A stretch of DNA of 64,000 nucleotides, taken from JAJCYX01 sp965243825 (GTDB lineage Bacteria > Chloroflexota > Dehalococcoidia > Lucifugimonadales > Lucifugimonadaceae). Positions within the stretch are counted from its first letter, which is position 1, and each line of letters starts with the position of its first letter. Below are positions 25,434-34,700 of the stretch, piece after piece. The notes under the pieces are model-generated. The model was not told where the DNA came from. It searched no databases and saw only the letters and a list, made by a program, of their open reading frames with translations. The stretch spans positions 2,232,001 through 2,296,000 of the forward strand of contig CBDEVT010000001.1 of the NCBI GenBank assembly GCA_965243825.1. The letters run 5' to 3'. Position numbers and translations under genes: made by a program.

Positions 25434-25532
25434 TGGTTAAAGCGGCCGCAAAGTCAGAAATTCATGCAGCATGTTGCTGATTTGTACTGGTGGTACACCA
25501 CAGATTTTGTCGTTGAGAAGCAAGAAAACGTG

Positions 25533-26348
25533 TCAGCCTAGGAGCACTCGGCAGACGGCTTGCTCTGACGCGAAGCCTTTCAGGCGCAGAGATCCAAGCT
25601 TCTCAACTCGAATCGACTTGTCATCAATAGCGTCGGTAAAGTCTTTCGACAGATATATCTCACCTGGTTCGGCGGCATCGCACAGTCGACTCGCCAGGTT
25701 TACCGATGTTCCGAAAAGATCACCGTCCTCCTCAATGGGTTCACCAGCGCTCAAGCCGATCCGCACCTGGAATTGACCCGCGAATTCGGTAGCGTCCGAG
25801 TTTGTCGAGGACTGTATCTCCGTGGCACATCGAAGGGCGTTGTTGACCTTGTTGAACGACGCCATGAAACCATCGCCTGTGTGTTTGACTTCACGACCGC
25901 CAAATCTTCTCAACAATTCCCTAACCGAATTATTGTGCTGCCTGAGAAGCTTGATCGCTGCCTCATCTCCCAGCCGATCCGTCATTGCGGTGTAACCGAC
26001 AAGATCCGTGAACATGATCGCCCTGAACGCACGGTCTATTGGGCGACCATCGGTCTGTTCATGAGCGGGGATATCTGCGATGCGCCCCATAAACGACATG
26101 ACGGATGCTTGTTCAACCTCGACTATGTCGTTTGGGATGGACCCGTGGGCGGCAGAATGGATGTCGGTTATTACGTCCGATGATGGCGCAGAGACCAGGC
26201 AGAACGTGGAGTCTCTACCCTCATCGAACCAGTAGGTCAAGAACTTGACGCCGTACTCATCCTGCAGCGCAATGTCTTTCTCGTGGTCGTACTGAATCTC
26301 GTGCCACGTAGTGCCAATGTTGTGGTGCCTGTCCATGTAGAGAGGCAT
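25533..26348 (-). CDS. DUF4242 (SCO4226-like) - class III cyclase fusion
   Basis: 271 residues from the ATG at 26348, which has GGAG five bases upstream. Residues 1-85 (MPLYMDRH, KYGVKF-like DEYGVKFLTYWFDEGR, then HGSIPNDIVEVE) match DUF4242, the fold of the small nickel-binding protein SCO4226. Residues about 105-271 are a class III cyclase: IMFTDLVGYTAMTD and KHTGDGFMASF hold the two metal Asp residues, and GTSVNLASRLC the Asn/Arg region. A metal- or redox-sensing module fused to a cyclase suggests that cyclic-nucleotide synthesis responds to that signal. It is the last gene of a minus-strand group with the UBP and ATPase-cyclase genes. Confidence 0.8.
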   Translation of the reverse strand: MPLYMDRHHNIGTTWHEIQYDHEKDIALQDEYGVKFLTYWFDEGRDSTFCLVSAPSSDVITDIHSAAHGSIPNDIVEVEQASVMSFMGRIADIPAHEQTDGRPIDRAFRAIMFTDLVGYTAMTDRLGDEAAIKLLRQHNNSVRELLRRFGGREVKHTGDGFMASFNKVNNALRCATEIQSSTNSDATEFAGQFQVRIGLSAGEPIEEDGDLFGTSVNLASRLCDAAEPGEIYLSKDFTDAIDDKSIRVEKLGSLRLKGFASEQAVCRVLLG

Positions 26349-26413
26349 CTTCACTCCAGTTCAAACTTCAGGAAATCGGTGAAGGTAACAGTACTGCATC
26401 GCTGACGATATCT

Positions 26414-26671
26414 CTATTCGACCATTTCTTGAGTGGCGAAGTTCCACACCCAGTCTTCACCTGGTTGAATAGACCTGGCATAGGCATGTCCAGTTTCCGA
26501 ATAGTGATGAGACGCATGCTTCATGGGAGACGAGTCACAACACCCGGTCTTGCCACAGACGAGGCACATGCGAAGGTTCACCCAGCCGGAGCCGATGCTC
26601 AGGCAGTCTTCACACCCGGCATCGAAGGCTTTCTCCACGTCTTCCGCTGTCACATTGATCAGGTCGGTCAT
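26414..26671 (-). CDS. UBP-type zinc finger protein
   Basis: 85 residues, ATG at 26671 with AAAGGA upstream. It carries the zf-UBP pattern: CEDC, then GWVNLRMCLVCGKTGCCDSSP, HASHHYSETGHAYARSI and a closing W-V-W-N. In eukaryotes this fold binds the ubiquitin C-terminus; bacterial single-domain copies are common in Actinobacteria and Chloroflexota and their role is unknown. It often sits beside signalling ATPases, as here. The upstream neighbour is a histidine kinase pseudogene that overlaps its start region. Confidence 0.8.
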   Translation of the reverse strand: MTDLINVTAEDVEKAFDAGCEDCLSIGSGWVNLRMCLVCGKTGCCDSSPMKHASHHYSETGHAYARSIQPGEDWVWNFATQEMVE

Positions 26672-26692
26672 CACAGTCCTTTCAGTGTGGCA

Positions 26693-27039
26693 TCAATATG
26701 TCGCGGGCCAGGTTTCGTTCTGAGTGGCAGGCGATCTGGCGGTAAAGGTCGTCCAGCCAGGTTCTGATTTCGCGCTAATGTCACCACCGTACTTGTTCGA
26801 AACAATGTCGTTTGCTGCCCGCAAGCAAAATCCGGTTCCCTGACCTGGCCTTTGGTGGTGAATAAGGCGTCAAAGATACGGTCTTGAATCTCATCAAAGT
26901 CCTGTTGAGAGTCCTTCGTGATACACGGACCGATTTTCAGCCGCGAGCCAAAGACTGAAGGCGTCTGTTCGATTCCATCTACGATGTTCACCTTCTGGGC
27001 GGTGCTTGGTCCAGGAATGCGTAAGACCTCAGCATCCAT
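26693..27039 (-). pseudogene. Histidine kinase remnant with internal deletion and frameshift
   Basis: The frame from 27039 aligns with the C-terminal half of the kinase at 23849. GIEQTPSVFGSRLKIG corresponds to GIDQTLALMGSRIGSD; then about 50 residues including the N-box are missing; then EIQDRIFDALFTTKGQ corresponds to DIQDRIFDAFFTTREP. After TTKG the match continues in another frame (GTGFCLRAANDIVSN, GGDISAKSEPGWTTFTA), ending at TGA 26693-26695. The H-box half is absent. It is clearly non-functional and suggests that this locus once held a cyclase-kinase pair like the one at 23-25 kb. Confidence 0.85.
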
Positions 27040-27084
27040 GATGGATCTTTACATCGCGAGTTGCCAACGCTGTCGATGCAACGA

Positions 27085-29178
27085 TCAGTGTACCGATGTC
27101 GCCAGTTCATTTAGCCTGGAAATGATCCGCTCGAGCTCGGGCTCCGGAGACTTCGCCAGACGGGCAGATTCCAGCGCGCTTGTGTAGTGGGACGCCGACT
27201 CCGACACGGCGTTGATGCCGTCTGCTGCTTCAGCCGCCATCAAGTAATACTTCAAGGCGTTTTCGTGCTCGCCTGCCTCATTGAAGTGGTATGCCAGCCT
27301 ATGGGCTGTCTCCTCTAACTTGTCCCGTAAAACTTCCTGCATTGCTTCGGCGACCTGGCGATGGAGCGTCCTTCTCCGGCGCAAGAGTATCGTTCCATAC
27401 GCAGCATCTCTTGCTAGCTCGTGCTTGAAGATGTATCCAAGCTCTGGCTGTCGCATCTGCTCCTTGATTAACTCCACCCGTTCGAGATTTGATAGTTGTC
27501 TGTCCAAGGCCAACGTCGAGTCTGAAATCCGTTCCAGTACCTTGTGATAGAACGTTCGGCCGATGACCGATGCCAGTTGTAGTGTGGCTTTGGCCTCAGC
27601 ATCCAGCCGGTCCATGCGAGCCATCAAGAGCGCCCGCAGCGAATCCGGTACCGAGATATCGGCAATCTCCGCACCACTGTTCCATTCCAGTCCGTTTGGA
27701 GTCCTCAAGACTGCGCCCTGGTCAGCCAGCGAACGCACCACTTCTTCTACGAAATATGGGTTGCCCTCAGTCTTTCTCATGATGAGCCCTCGGACCTCGT
27801 CCGGCAGACCACCGATGTTGAGCAACGCATCGAGCAGATCATTTGTACCGGTCTCATCAAGCGGGCCGAGTTGGATTTCCGTGTATCGGTGGGGGAAGTT
27901 GGTCTCTACAAACTGCTTGACTGTCCACGCTGGAGATTGCCGCTCAGGTCGGAAAGCTAGGACGACTAGCAGTGACGCCTCTTCAACTGTTTTCATCAGA
28001 TGCATCATCAGATCAGCCGACGCCTCGTCCGACCACTGCAAATCATCGAACACTACCGCGGTGGGTACCGACTTAGCTTTTTCAAGCAATCCGGGGTAGG
28101 CGACTTCGTACAAATCCTTCTTGATGGTCTCTGCTGAGTAGTCGGTCGTGTCGTGAAGAACCTTCGCGGCTATCACGCGTTCCATTGTGGTGCTGCAGAG
28201 GTCAACGGCCTCTGGAGGACCACCGCCCTGAGCAATGAAATTCCTCACCTTTTCATGAATAACCTCTGGAGGGTCTTCGAGCCCGATCCCGAAAGTTTTT
28301 TTGGCCAAGCTCTGAAAAAGTGAATAGGGTCTTGACGAGTCGTAAGGAACACCTTCAGCGAAATCCCATTGGGAGTTCTGTTCAGATGAGGTCCACTTCT
28401 TGTGCAGCTCATCCAACAGACGGCTTTTTCCCAAGCCAGCTTCACCTATGATGCTGACGATCTGGCCTCGCCCAGCCAGCACACTATCGGCGGCAGAAGT
28501 GAGCTTCGCGAGTTCGGTGTTTCTCCCAATCAGCGGAGCAACTACCTGTGAAGTGACAGCGGTTCTTTCTGGCTCTTCGTCTACGCTCAGGACCTGGAAC
28601 GTCTCGACTGGGTCGGATTTGCCTTTCACATCCACCTCACCAAGGGTCGCCAACTTGAACTGTCCCTCAACGTACGAGGCGGTTGTAGAGGTGATCTGGA
28701 CTGTACCGGGTTTTGCGGTCTGCTCCATACGAGCAGCAACGTTGACCGTGTCGCCCATCGCCGTGTACTCAGCCATAGTGTCTGAGCCGATCTCACCGAC
28801 CACTACCAACCCGGTATTGATGCCTACCCGAACGCTGAAATCAAGGTTGTAGTCGCGTTTGAACTGTTCAGCAAACGGCTTCATACCTTCGATCATGTCG
28901 AGACCAGCGCGGATGGCGCGCGCAGGGTCGTCTTCGTGACTCGTTGGAGCACCGAAGAATGCCAGGATGCCATCTCCCATCAGCTTCGCGATGGTGCCCT
29001 CATACCTTGAAATGGGCGCGGTAAGCAGTCCGAAGGCCTCACTCATCACCTCCGCCCACTCCTCAGGGTCGAAATCCTCGGCCATGGAGGTGGAATTGGC
29101 GACGTCACAGAAGAGAACGGTGATCACTCTTCGTTCACCTGACCGGCGGTTCACAGATGCGCCCGTCTGATTGACCAA
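27085..29178 (-). CDS. Class III cyclase / AAA ATPase signalling protein
   Basis: 697 residues. The cyclase domain (about 15-190) has VITVLFCDVANST, MGDGILAFFGAP and MGDTVNVAARME, so both metal Asp residues and the Asn/Arg pair are present. The ATPase follows: PLIGRNTEL, Walker A GEAGLGKS, Walker B VVFDDLQWSDEA, then EGNPYFVEEVVRSL. Only about 90 residues of TPR remain at the C-terminus, against about 500 in the related protein at 19271, and the zinc ribbons are missing. The gene ends 45 bases before a kinase pseudogene, so the TPR part may have been lost in the same rearrangement. Start: TTG with GGAGG upstream. Confidence 0.85.
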   Translation of the reverse strand: MVNQTGASVNRRSGERRVITVLFCDVANSTSMAEDFDPEEWAEVMSEAFGLLTAPISRYEGTIAKLMGDGILAFFGAPTSHEDDPARAIRAGLDMIEGMKPFAEQFKRDYNLDFSVRVGINTGLVVVGEIGSDTMAEYTAMGDTVNVAARMEQTAKPGTVQITSTTASYVEGQFKLATLGEVDVKGKSDPVETFQVLSVDEEPERTAVTSQVVAPLIGRNTELAKLTSAADSVLAGRGQIVSIIGEAGLGKSRLLDELHKKWTSSEQNSQWDFAEGVPYDSSRPYSLFQSLAKKTFGIGLEDPPEVIHEKVRNFIAQGGGPPEAVDLCSTTMERVIAAKVLHDTTDYSAETIKKDLYEVAYPGLLEKAKSVPTAVVFDDLQWSDEASADLMMHLMKTVEEASLLVVLAFRPERQSPAWTVKQFVETNFPHRYTEIQLGPLDETGTNDLLDALLNIGGLPDEVRGLIMRKTEGNPYFVEEVVRSLADQGAVLRTPNGLEWNSGAEIADISVPDSLRALLMARMDRLDAEAKATLQLASVIGRTFYHKVLERISDSTLALDRQLSNLERVELIKEQMRQPELGYIFKHELARDAAYGTILLRRRRTLHRQVAEAMQEVLRDKLEETAHRLAYHFNEAGEHENALKYYLMAAEAADGINAVSESASHYTSALESARLAKSPEPELERIISRLNELATSVH

Positions 29179-29335
29179 GGCTTTCCTCCGTCTCTTACTA
29201 GGGAGATGATCCGTCGTTCAACACCGTCATTTGGTTCGAATCGACATAATAACGGCAAGCTCAGCATCTAGCACACCCGCTCGTACTTGCAGGCGATCAC
29301 AGGTCGATATCGTGGATATTTAGCGTGATTTCAAA

Positions 29336-29376
29336 CTGGAGCTGACGGGATGTAGGCAGAATTCTCCGATATGCCT
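29336..29376 (+). repeat. Dispersed 44-bp element, copy 8
   Basis: CTGGAGCTGACGGGATG, then TAGGCAGAATTCTCCGATATG; three bases shorter in the middle than the consensus. It lies in the 409-base gap 29179-29587, which also holds a terminator at 29493-29525; no gene was seen there. Confidence 0.7.
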
Positions 29377-29492
29377 TGCGCATAAGATGGAGTGAACGGG
29401 CCCGCGCTAGCCGACGTATCTCATTAGTTGGATTTCGAATGCCGTCAATATTGTGTTCCGAAAAAATCTGCCTACAGGACTTGGTCCAATGT

Positions 29493-29525
29493 GAAGACGC
29501 CACAGGTAAATCCCGTGGCGTCTTC
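29493..29525. terminator. Perfect 11-bp hairpin, terminator of the methyltransferase operon
   Basis: GAAGACGCCAC (29493-29503) and GTGGCGTCTTC (29515-29525) with an 11-base loop, 62 bases after the stop of the minus-strand methyltransferase gene. No long T-run follows. Confidence 0.7.
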
Positions 29526-29587
29526 TAGTCGACTGGTTTGTTAGTTGGTTATCTCTGACGGATGCACAACTTGCCGTGGGTTGGGGA

Positions 29588-30388
29588 CTAAGCCTCCGGC
29601 TTAATTGCACGGAATGTGATGCCCTTTGTGCCGTAGGCAGCCGCGTTGGACGCCTGTGGTGCGCCATCGAAGACTTCTGCGCTCCAGGTGATTTCGAAGT
29701 CGACAAAACCGGCGCGAGTCACGAATTCTTCAAGCTCTTCCTCAAGCAGGCCACCGGCGATGCAGCCGCTCCAGAGACTGACAATCGACTTGGCGGAGTT
29801 GGACACAGCCTTCTCCAGGATGATGTCTGCTATCTGCAGGCGTCCGCCCGGCTTGAGAACTCGGAACATCTCTGAGAGAACTCCGAACTTGTCGGGGATC
29901 AGGTTGAGTACGCCATTGGAGATCACCACGTCGATGTAGTTGTCTGGTAGCGGTAGACTCTCCGCCTGTGACTTCACGAACTCGATGTTTGTGGCTCCGG
30001 CTGCCCTTGCCGATGCTCGGGCCTTGTTGAGCATAGAGTCTGTCATGTCGATGCCGATCACGCTGCCTGAAGGGCCGACCTTTGAAGCTGCGATCAGGCT
30101 GTCAATACCTGCCCCGCTTCCGATGTCGAGTACGTTGTAGCCCTCTTTGATCGCGCCAAGTGAGAACGGGTTGCCGGTGCCGGCGAACGATTCGATCGAG
30201 GCCTCTGGAACGTTCTTCAGCCAGGACTGATCGTAGTTCAGCAAGGTTGCCAGCTTGCGACCAGTGTGGAAGTGGAATCCCTTGTTGGGCGTGTCCGCCA
30301 CCTGGCTGTACTCCTCCGAGATTGCTTCTCGAAGCTCGCCCATGTTCAGACCGGCCGGGATTTCTTGTATGTTGGTTGCTGTCGTCAT
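29588..30388 (-). CDS. ArsM-like SAM-dependent methyltransferase, Cys form
   Basis: 266 residues of class I methyltransferase fold: VLDIGSGAGIDSLIAA binds SAM, IGIDMT is the second acidic strand, and FRVLKPGGRLQIADII the fourth strand region. It aligns throughout with arsenite methyltransferases, but two of the three Cys that bind As(III) there are replaced: GCGNP is GTGNP and SNCV is SNGV. Only the third remains, in LWSGCIAGGLLEEEL. The substrate may therefore differ from arsenite. The N-terminal FHFHTGR motif marks the subfamily. Its paralog lies 20 bases upstream in the same operon and has TGA at the position of this Cys. AAGGAACAG stands before the start. Confidence 0.8.
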   Translation of the reverse strand: MTTATNIQEIPAGLNMGELREAISEEYSQVADTPNKGFHFHTGRKLATLLNYDQSWLKNVPEASIESFAGTGNPFSLGAIKEGYNVLDIGSGAGIDSLIAASKVGPSGSVIGIDMTDSMLNKARASARAAGATNIEFVKSQAESLPLPDNYIDVVISNGVLNLIPDKFGVLSEMFRVLKPGGRLQIADIILEKAVSNSAKSIVSLWSGCIAGGLLEEELEEFVTRAGFVDFEITWSAEVFDGAPQASNAAAYGTKGITFRAIKPEA

Positions 30389-30408
30389 TTTCTGTTCCTT
30401 TCATCTGT

Positions 30409-31230
30409 TTAGCGGACTGGTTTAATTGCCCTGAAGTTGATTCCCTTTGTGCCGAATGCGGCGGCACTCGATTCCTGTGGTGCTCCTGCGAATACGTCCT
30501 CCCTCCATGTGATCTCGAAGTCGTTGAAGCCTGTTCCCTCGACCAGTTCCTTTAGCTCTGCTTCCAGCAGGCCGCCGGCAATTCAACCGGTCCAGAGGTC
30601 AACCATCGCTTTCGCCTCGTCCGAGAGTTCACGCTCAAGGAGGATGTCTGCGATCTGCAGCCTTCCTCCAGGCTTGAGGACTCTGAACATCTCCTTCAAC
30701 GCCGTTGCCTTACCGGGCACGAGGTTGAAGACTCCGTTGGAGATCACAACATCGACTGACTCGGCTTCCAATGGCAGGGCTTCTGCCTGGCCTTTGACGA
30801 ACTGAACATTGGCGGCGCCGCTGGCCTCTGCTGACGCCTGAGACTTCTCAAGCATCGCCACGGTCATATCGACGCCTGTCACCTTGCCTGCTGGTCCGAC
30901 CATCGAAGCTGCGATCAGGCTGTCTGTCCCTGCGCCGGAGCCGACATCAACCACCGTCTCGCCACTGTTGATTTCGCCCAGGCTGAACGGGTTACCTGTG
31001 CCGGCGAACGAATCCATCGAGTTTTCCGGCACAACGTCCAGCCACTCGTCCCTGTAATCCAGCGTCTTCGCCAGCGGTCGTCCGGTATTGAAGTGGAAGC
31101 CCTTCTCAGGCGTGTTGGCTACTTCGGCGTACTCAGCAGAGATCGCCTCCTGCAGCTGTTCCACGTTCAGTCCTGTTGGTATCTCTCCGGCTTTCATATC
31201 CCTGGCCCTGTCCTGATGCTCTGCCGTCAA
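30409..31230 (-). CDS. ArsM-like methyltransferase paralog with in-frame TGA at the conserved Cys
   Basis: 274 codons including one internal TGA (30585-30583). Upstream, 215 residues are closely similar to the neighbouring paralog (FHFNTGRPLA, VVDVGSGAGTDSLIAA, VISNGVFNL). Downstream, 57 more codons are intact and equally similar (IAGGLLEAEL, TWREDVFAGAPQ, FGTKGINFRAIKP) to a TAA at 30409. The TGA replaces exactly the only As-type Cys kept in this subfamily (LWSGC in the paralog, LWTG-TGA here). A small hairpin with loop GGA begins its loop 18 bases after the TGA. I favour a selenocysteine-containing enzyme; a nonsense mutation is the alternative. The start at TTG 31230 is uncertain; ATG 31197 is another option. 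Confidence 0.7.
30558..30570 (-). promoter_or_regulatory. SECIS-like hairpin after the TGA of the methyltransferase gene
   Basis: On the minus strand CTGCT-GGA-AGCAG; the loop begins 18 bases after the TGA and starts with G. The same region of the Cys-containing paralog (CTGCTTGAGGAAGAG) does not form this stem. Confidence 0.4.
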
Positions 31231-31260
31231 TCTTGCGATGAGTCCGAGTGAATCGATTCG

Positions 31261-31533
31261 TTAGACCGCTACTGCTCTCGGGGTCACCTGCGCTACAGCG
31301 GAGATGTGGCACAGCGAGCGGTAGGTGCCCTCGGACTCGTTAAAGAGGAGAAGGCCCTGCTTTACCTTGTTTGTTAGCCATTCGTGCACGATTTCGGCAG
31401 CTACTCCTGACTTCTGAGCGATCTCACGGATGCAGGAGCCTTCGCTCCCGGCCATGGCGCCGAGAACTCGGTCCGGTGTGTCGATCGGCCATGCTGTAGC
31501 TGCGGTCTTGCTTATGGTGGCTGTGTGCGTCAT
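31261..31533 (-). CDS. Small winged-helix-like protein, first gene of the methyltransferase operon
   Basis: 90 residues, ATG with GGGAG upstream. The middle (PDRVLGAMAGSEG, REIAQKSGVAAEIVHEWL, VKQGLLLFNESEGTYR) reads as a helix-turn-helix followed by a beta wing. Single Cys residues at about 34 and 75 could sense metalloid or thiol stress, but the CVC motif of ArsR is not present. It lies 30 bases before the TGA-containing methyltransferase and is probably its regulator, acting on the repeats just upstream (31570-31694). Not matched to a named family. Confidence 0.6.
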   Translation of the reverse strand: MTHTATISKTAATAWPIDTPDRVLGAMAGSEGSCIREIAQKSGVAAEIVHEWLTNKVKQGLLLFNESEGTYRSLCHISAVAQVTPRAVAV

Positions 31534-31569
31534 TTCGTATCTCCCGTGGGCGTTTCGTTAACCTGTTTG

Positions 31570-31614
31570 TTTGTGTCGGTCGGTGCAACTGGTTGGTGCA
31601 ACCGCTGACACAAA
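31570..31614. promoter_or_regulatory. Nested repeat, candidate operator of the methyltransferase operon
   Basis: TTTGTGTC (31570-31577) and GACACAAA (31607-31614) form an inverted repeat. Between them GGTGCAAC occurs twice (31582-31589 and 31595-31602). The block lies 37 bases upstream of the HTH gene start. Confidence 0.45.
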
Positions 31615-31651
31615 CCAGATTAGGAAGCGCCACTTACCTGCCACTTCAACC

Positions 31652-31694
31652 TCGCTTCTTTTTCCACTTCATCTCACTTCTTTTTCACTTCATC
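31652..31694 (-). repeat. Two tandem 21-22-bp direct repeats upstream of the methyltransferase operon
   Basis: On the minus strand the unit is GATGAAGTG, A/G, AAAAAGAAG, T/C, GA (units 31652-31673 and 31674-31694); further GAAGTG copies flank it. The two-turn spacing suits a regulator binding one face of the DNA. Confidence 0.5.
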
Positions 31695-31732
31695 TGGCGT
31701 TTTTGGCCCGGAAATCGGGCGCGCGGAAACAT

Positions 31733-31756
31733 TCAGGCGACTGGATAGTCGCCTGA
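31733..31756 (-). terminator. 10-bp hairpin terminator of the SARP-like gene
   Basis: TCAGGCGACT (31733-31742) and AGTCGCCTGA (31747-31756) with loop GGAT, 28 bases after the stop codon at 31784. Only a short T stretch follows. Confidence 0.7.
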
Positions 31757-31783
31757 GAATCGAGATTGAGAGGAGGGTTTTAG

Positions 31784-34700
31784 CTAAACGACCATCTGGC
31801 CGAGTAGCTCTTCCAGGGACTCTTTGCGCGGAATAGCGCCGAGCTGTTCATAAAGGTCCAAGGCCTCACGGAGTAGCTGCTCAGGATCAGGGTCGCTCTT
31901 TGCCCGGCCAGCGCGCAGTATTACCTCACCAAGAGTCTGTTTCGCCTGCGCAGTCTCGTATGGCTGGTCAAGCTCTTCATAGATTGCCAGCGCTTCACGC
32001 AACACGGTCTTGGAACGGTCCCATTCCTGGAACTCACCGAGCAGCATACCTCGCAGGTATCTGGCCTGTGCAATCCATGCCCGTGACCCGAAACCGTTGG
32101 CGGCCTCTTCAAGCTGAGAGCAGGCCCAGTCGGCCTTTTCGAGGTCACCGATGCTCACATACAGGGGGACTGCGGCCGGGTACATGAGCACATCACAGGG
32201 CACACACCTACCGACCGCGTTCTGAATGCGGAAACCGCGAGAGATGTATCGTTGTGCCGCCCTGATGTCTCCAGCGTCGAGGCGGTTCTGTGCAAGCGCG
32301 CCGTAGAGCCGCGTCATGCTGTGAACCTTGACCATCGGGACATCTGAAGCGGTCGCAATCTTCAGCACTTCGCTCAGCCGTTCATGCGCATCGCTAAGTC
32401 GGCCAGTCGCTGTCTCGATAATCGCTTTGCGCTGCTGGCCAAGCACTTCTCCGAAGGTGGAACCAACGTCACGGGCCTTATCAACGCTCGCTTCGAGTGC
32501 GTCCTCAGCAGTGTCCCACTCTCCGATCAGGTAGTTGACGGCACCCAGGGCATGTTCGCAGAGAGACTGGGCGCGAATGCTGCCCACTTCCTCAGCCTGC
32601 TCCAGCGATTCGACTACAAACTGCCTCACGTCCCGGTAAGGCCGATCACCATAGAGGTGATACTCCCACAGTCAGAGATGGGCGTCGAAGGCAGTGTCGC
32701 TGTTAAACCCGGGCACATCGGTCTGTGACCGACTCAGTTCATATTCGATGCCCTTCTGCCAGTCACCCAGCGAATGGCAGGAGAGGGCAAGCGCCTCGTA
32801 AGCCCGGGCAGCTTCGGCTTCGTCTCCGCTTGAAAGCGCCGCTTCGAGCGCTTTTTCAGCTGCCTCCAACGCTCCAGCGTTCTGATTGCTGTGCCATTCA
32901 ATCTGCGCCAGAAGGAGATACGTCTGTGAAAGAGAATGCTCAGGCTGTTCAGGACTGATATTGTCGAGCACCGATTTCAGAAGCTGTTCGCCCTCGTCAA
33001 TTTTCTCAGCGTTGATAGCGGCAAGCGCTGCCTTGCCACGCGACCGAATCCCTGATTCGTGGTCGATGGGAGCGAGAACATCCATCGCTTCCTTGAAGAG
33101 TTCCAGACTCTGGTCAGCGTTGCCAATCCTCGCCTTCACATCACCCATAGCCTCAAGCACCGTCCCATACTCTTCAGTCGAACTTCCTTCAGGTTGTTGC
33201 TCTAGCAACTCTTTCGCCTTCGAGAACAGCTCAAGCGCCTGCTCATTGGCAAAGACTGCAGCGGCTCGCTTACCAGCGCTGATGAGGTACGGAATCGCCT
33301 TCGCTCGCTCGCGCGATTCATAGAGATGGAAGGCTAGCGCATCATCGAATTCATCCTCGCGACCAGCGGAGATTGCCAGCAGGCCGTTTGCAACATCTGT
33401 GTGGACCCTGCGCAGCCGCGCCCGGCTCAGGTTGGCCAGCGCCACAGCTCGGTGCAGGCCGTGGCTAAATCGGTAATCGTCGCCAGCTTCAACTACTATC
33501 CGCTTTTCGAGAAGTTCGTCCAGCGCATCGAGCACTCCGTCTTCGTCCATTGAGCTGGCGGCCCGCAGCACTTCGTACTCGGGTTCATTTCCGATCACAG
33601 CGGCAACCGAAAGCAGCTGGTGTGCCGGCTCAGAAAGCCTGTCCAGCCTGTCGTTGACCAGCTGGCTGATGGCATGAGGCACTTCGTCAAGCGAGCCCGA
33701 AATCTTCCAATGCCCGCCATCAGCACTGATGGCTCCAGTCTCCTGCATGGTCCTGACAGTCTCTTCGACAAAGAGAGGGTTGCCTTCCGATATCTCTACG
33801 ACGGAAGTGAACAGGTCTTCTTCGACGTCGCCACCGAGCGTCTCCTCAACAATCGAGCGCACGGCTTCTTCTTCTAGCGGCAGGACCTCAATTCGTTCGA
33901 CATCTCCGATACGGCCGATATTCGCCAGTACGCGTGAGAGAGTCCGCTCCACCGCCTCGCCTTCAGACCGGTACGTGCCAAGCAGCAAGAGCGGCAGCGC
34001 TGGTGCTCGTCGGGCAAGGAAGTGGAATAGCTCAAGCGTCGACTCATCCGCTGTGTGAAGATCATCGACTATCAGGACCGCCGGAGACGCCTGCGTGAGG
34101 GTGCGCAGGAAGGTCTCGACAGCAGCGAAGAGGAACTCGCGGTCGTGGCTCTCAGTTACCGTCTGATTGAGGCCAAGTCCCTGAGCTGTCCTGGGTAACA
34201 ACGGATAGATGTCTATTGGTGCTGAATCGACTATCCGCTGCCTTTCATGACCTCTGAAGTCTGCCAGGAAATCGTCCAGCGCCTCTGAAAACGGGCCATA
34301 CGGAGCCTGTCTTTCGAACTCGTACGCGCCACCTCGCAGGACGTGTGCGCCGTTAAAAGAAGCCTGTGCTGCGATCTCCTGCGCCAGGCGCGACTTGCCT
34401 GCACCCGCCGGTCCCGAAAACAGGGCAACCGACCCGTTTCCATTCGAAAGCTCAGAGAGCCGCGGTCCGAACTGCCGTAACTCATCGTCACGGCCAACCA
34501 GTCGGGCGCCACGCGGTCGGAACGGTCTTGCCTTCAATGAGTTTTCGGATCTGGCGCTGTCCTTAACCAGGGCATCCGGCGTTGCAACAGCCGCCGGAGC
34601 CTCTGCAGCCTTCGCGAGGGAGACCCGACCACCGATGATCGACTCGTAAAGCTCTCTGGTTGATGGCTGCGGCTCCATACCGAACTCGGTGCGGAGAGTT

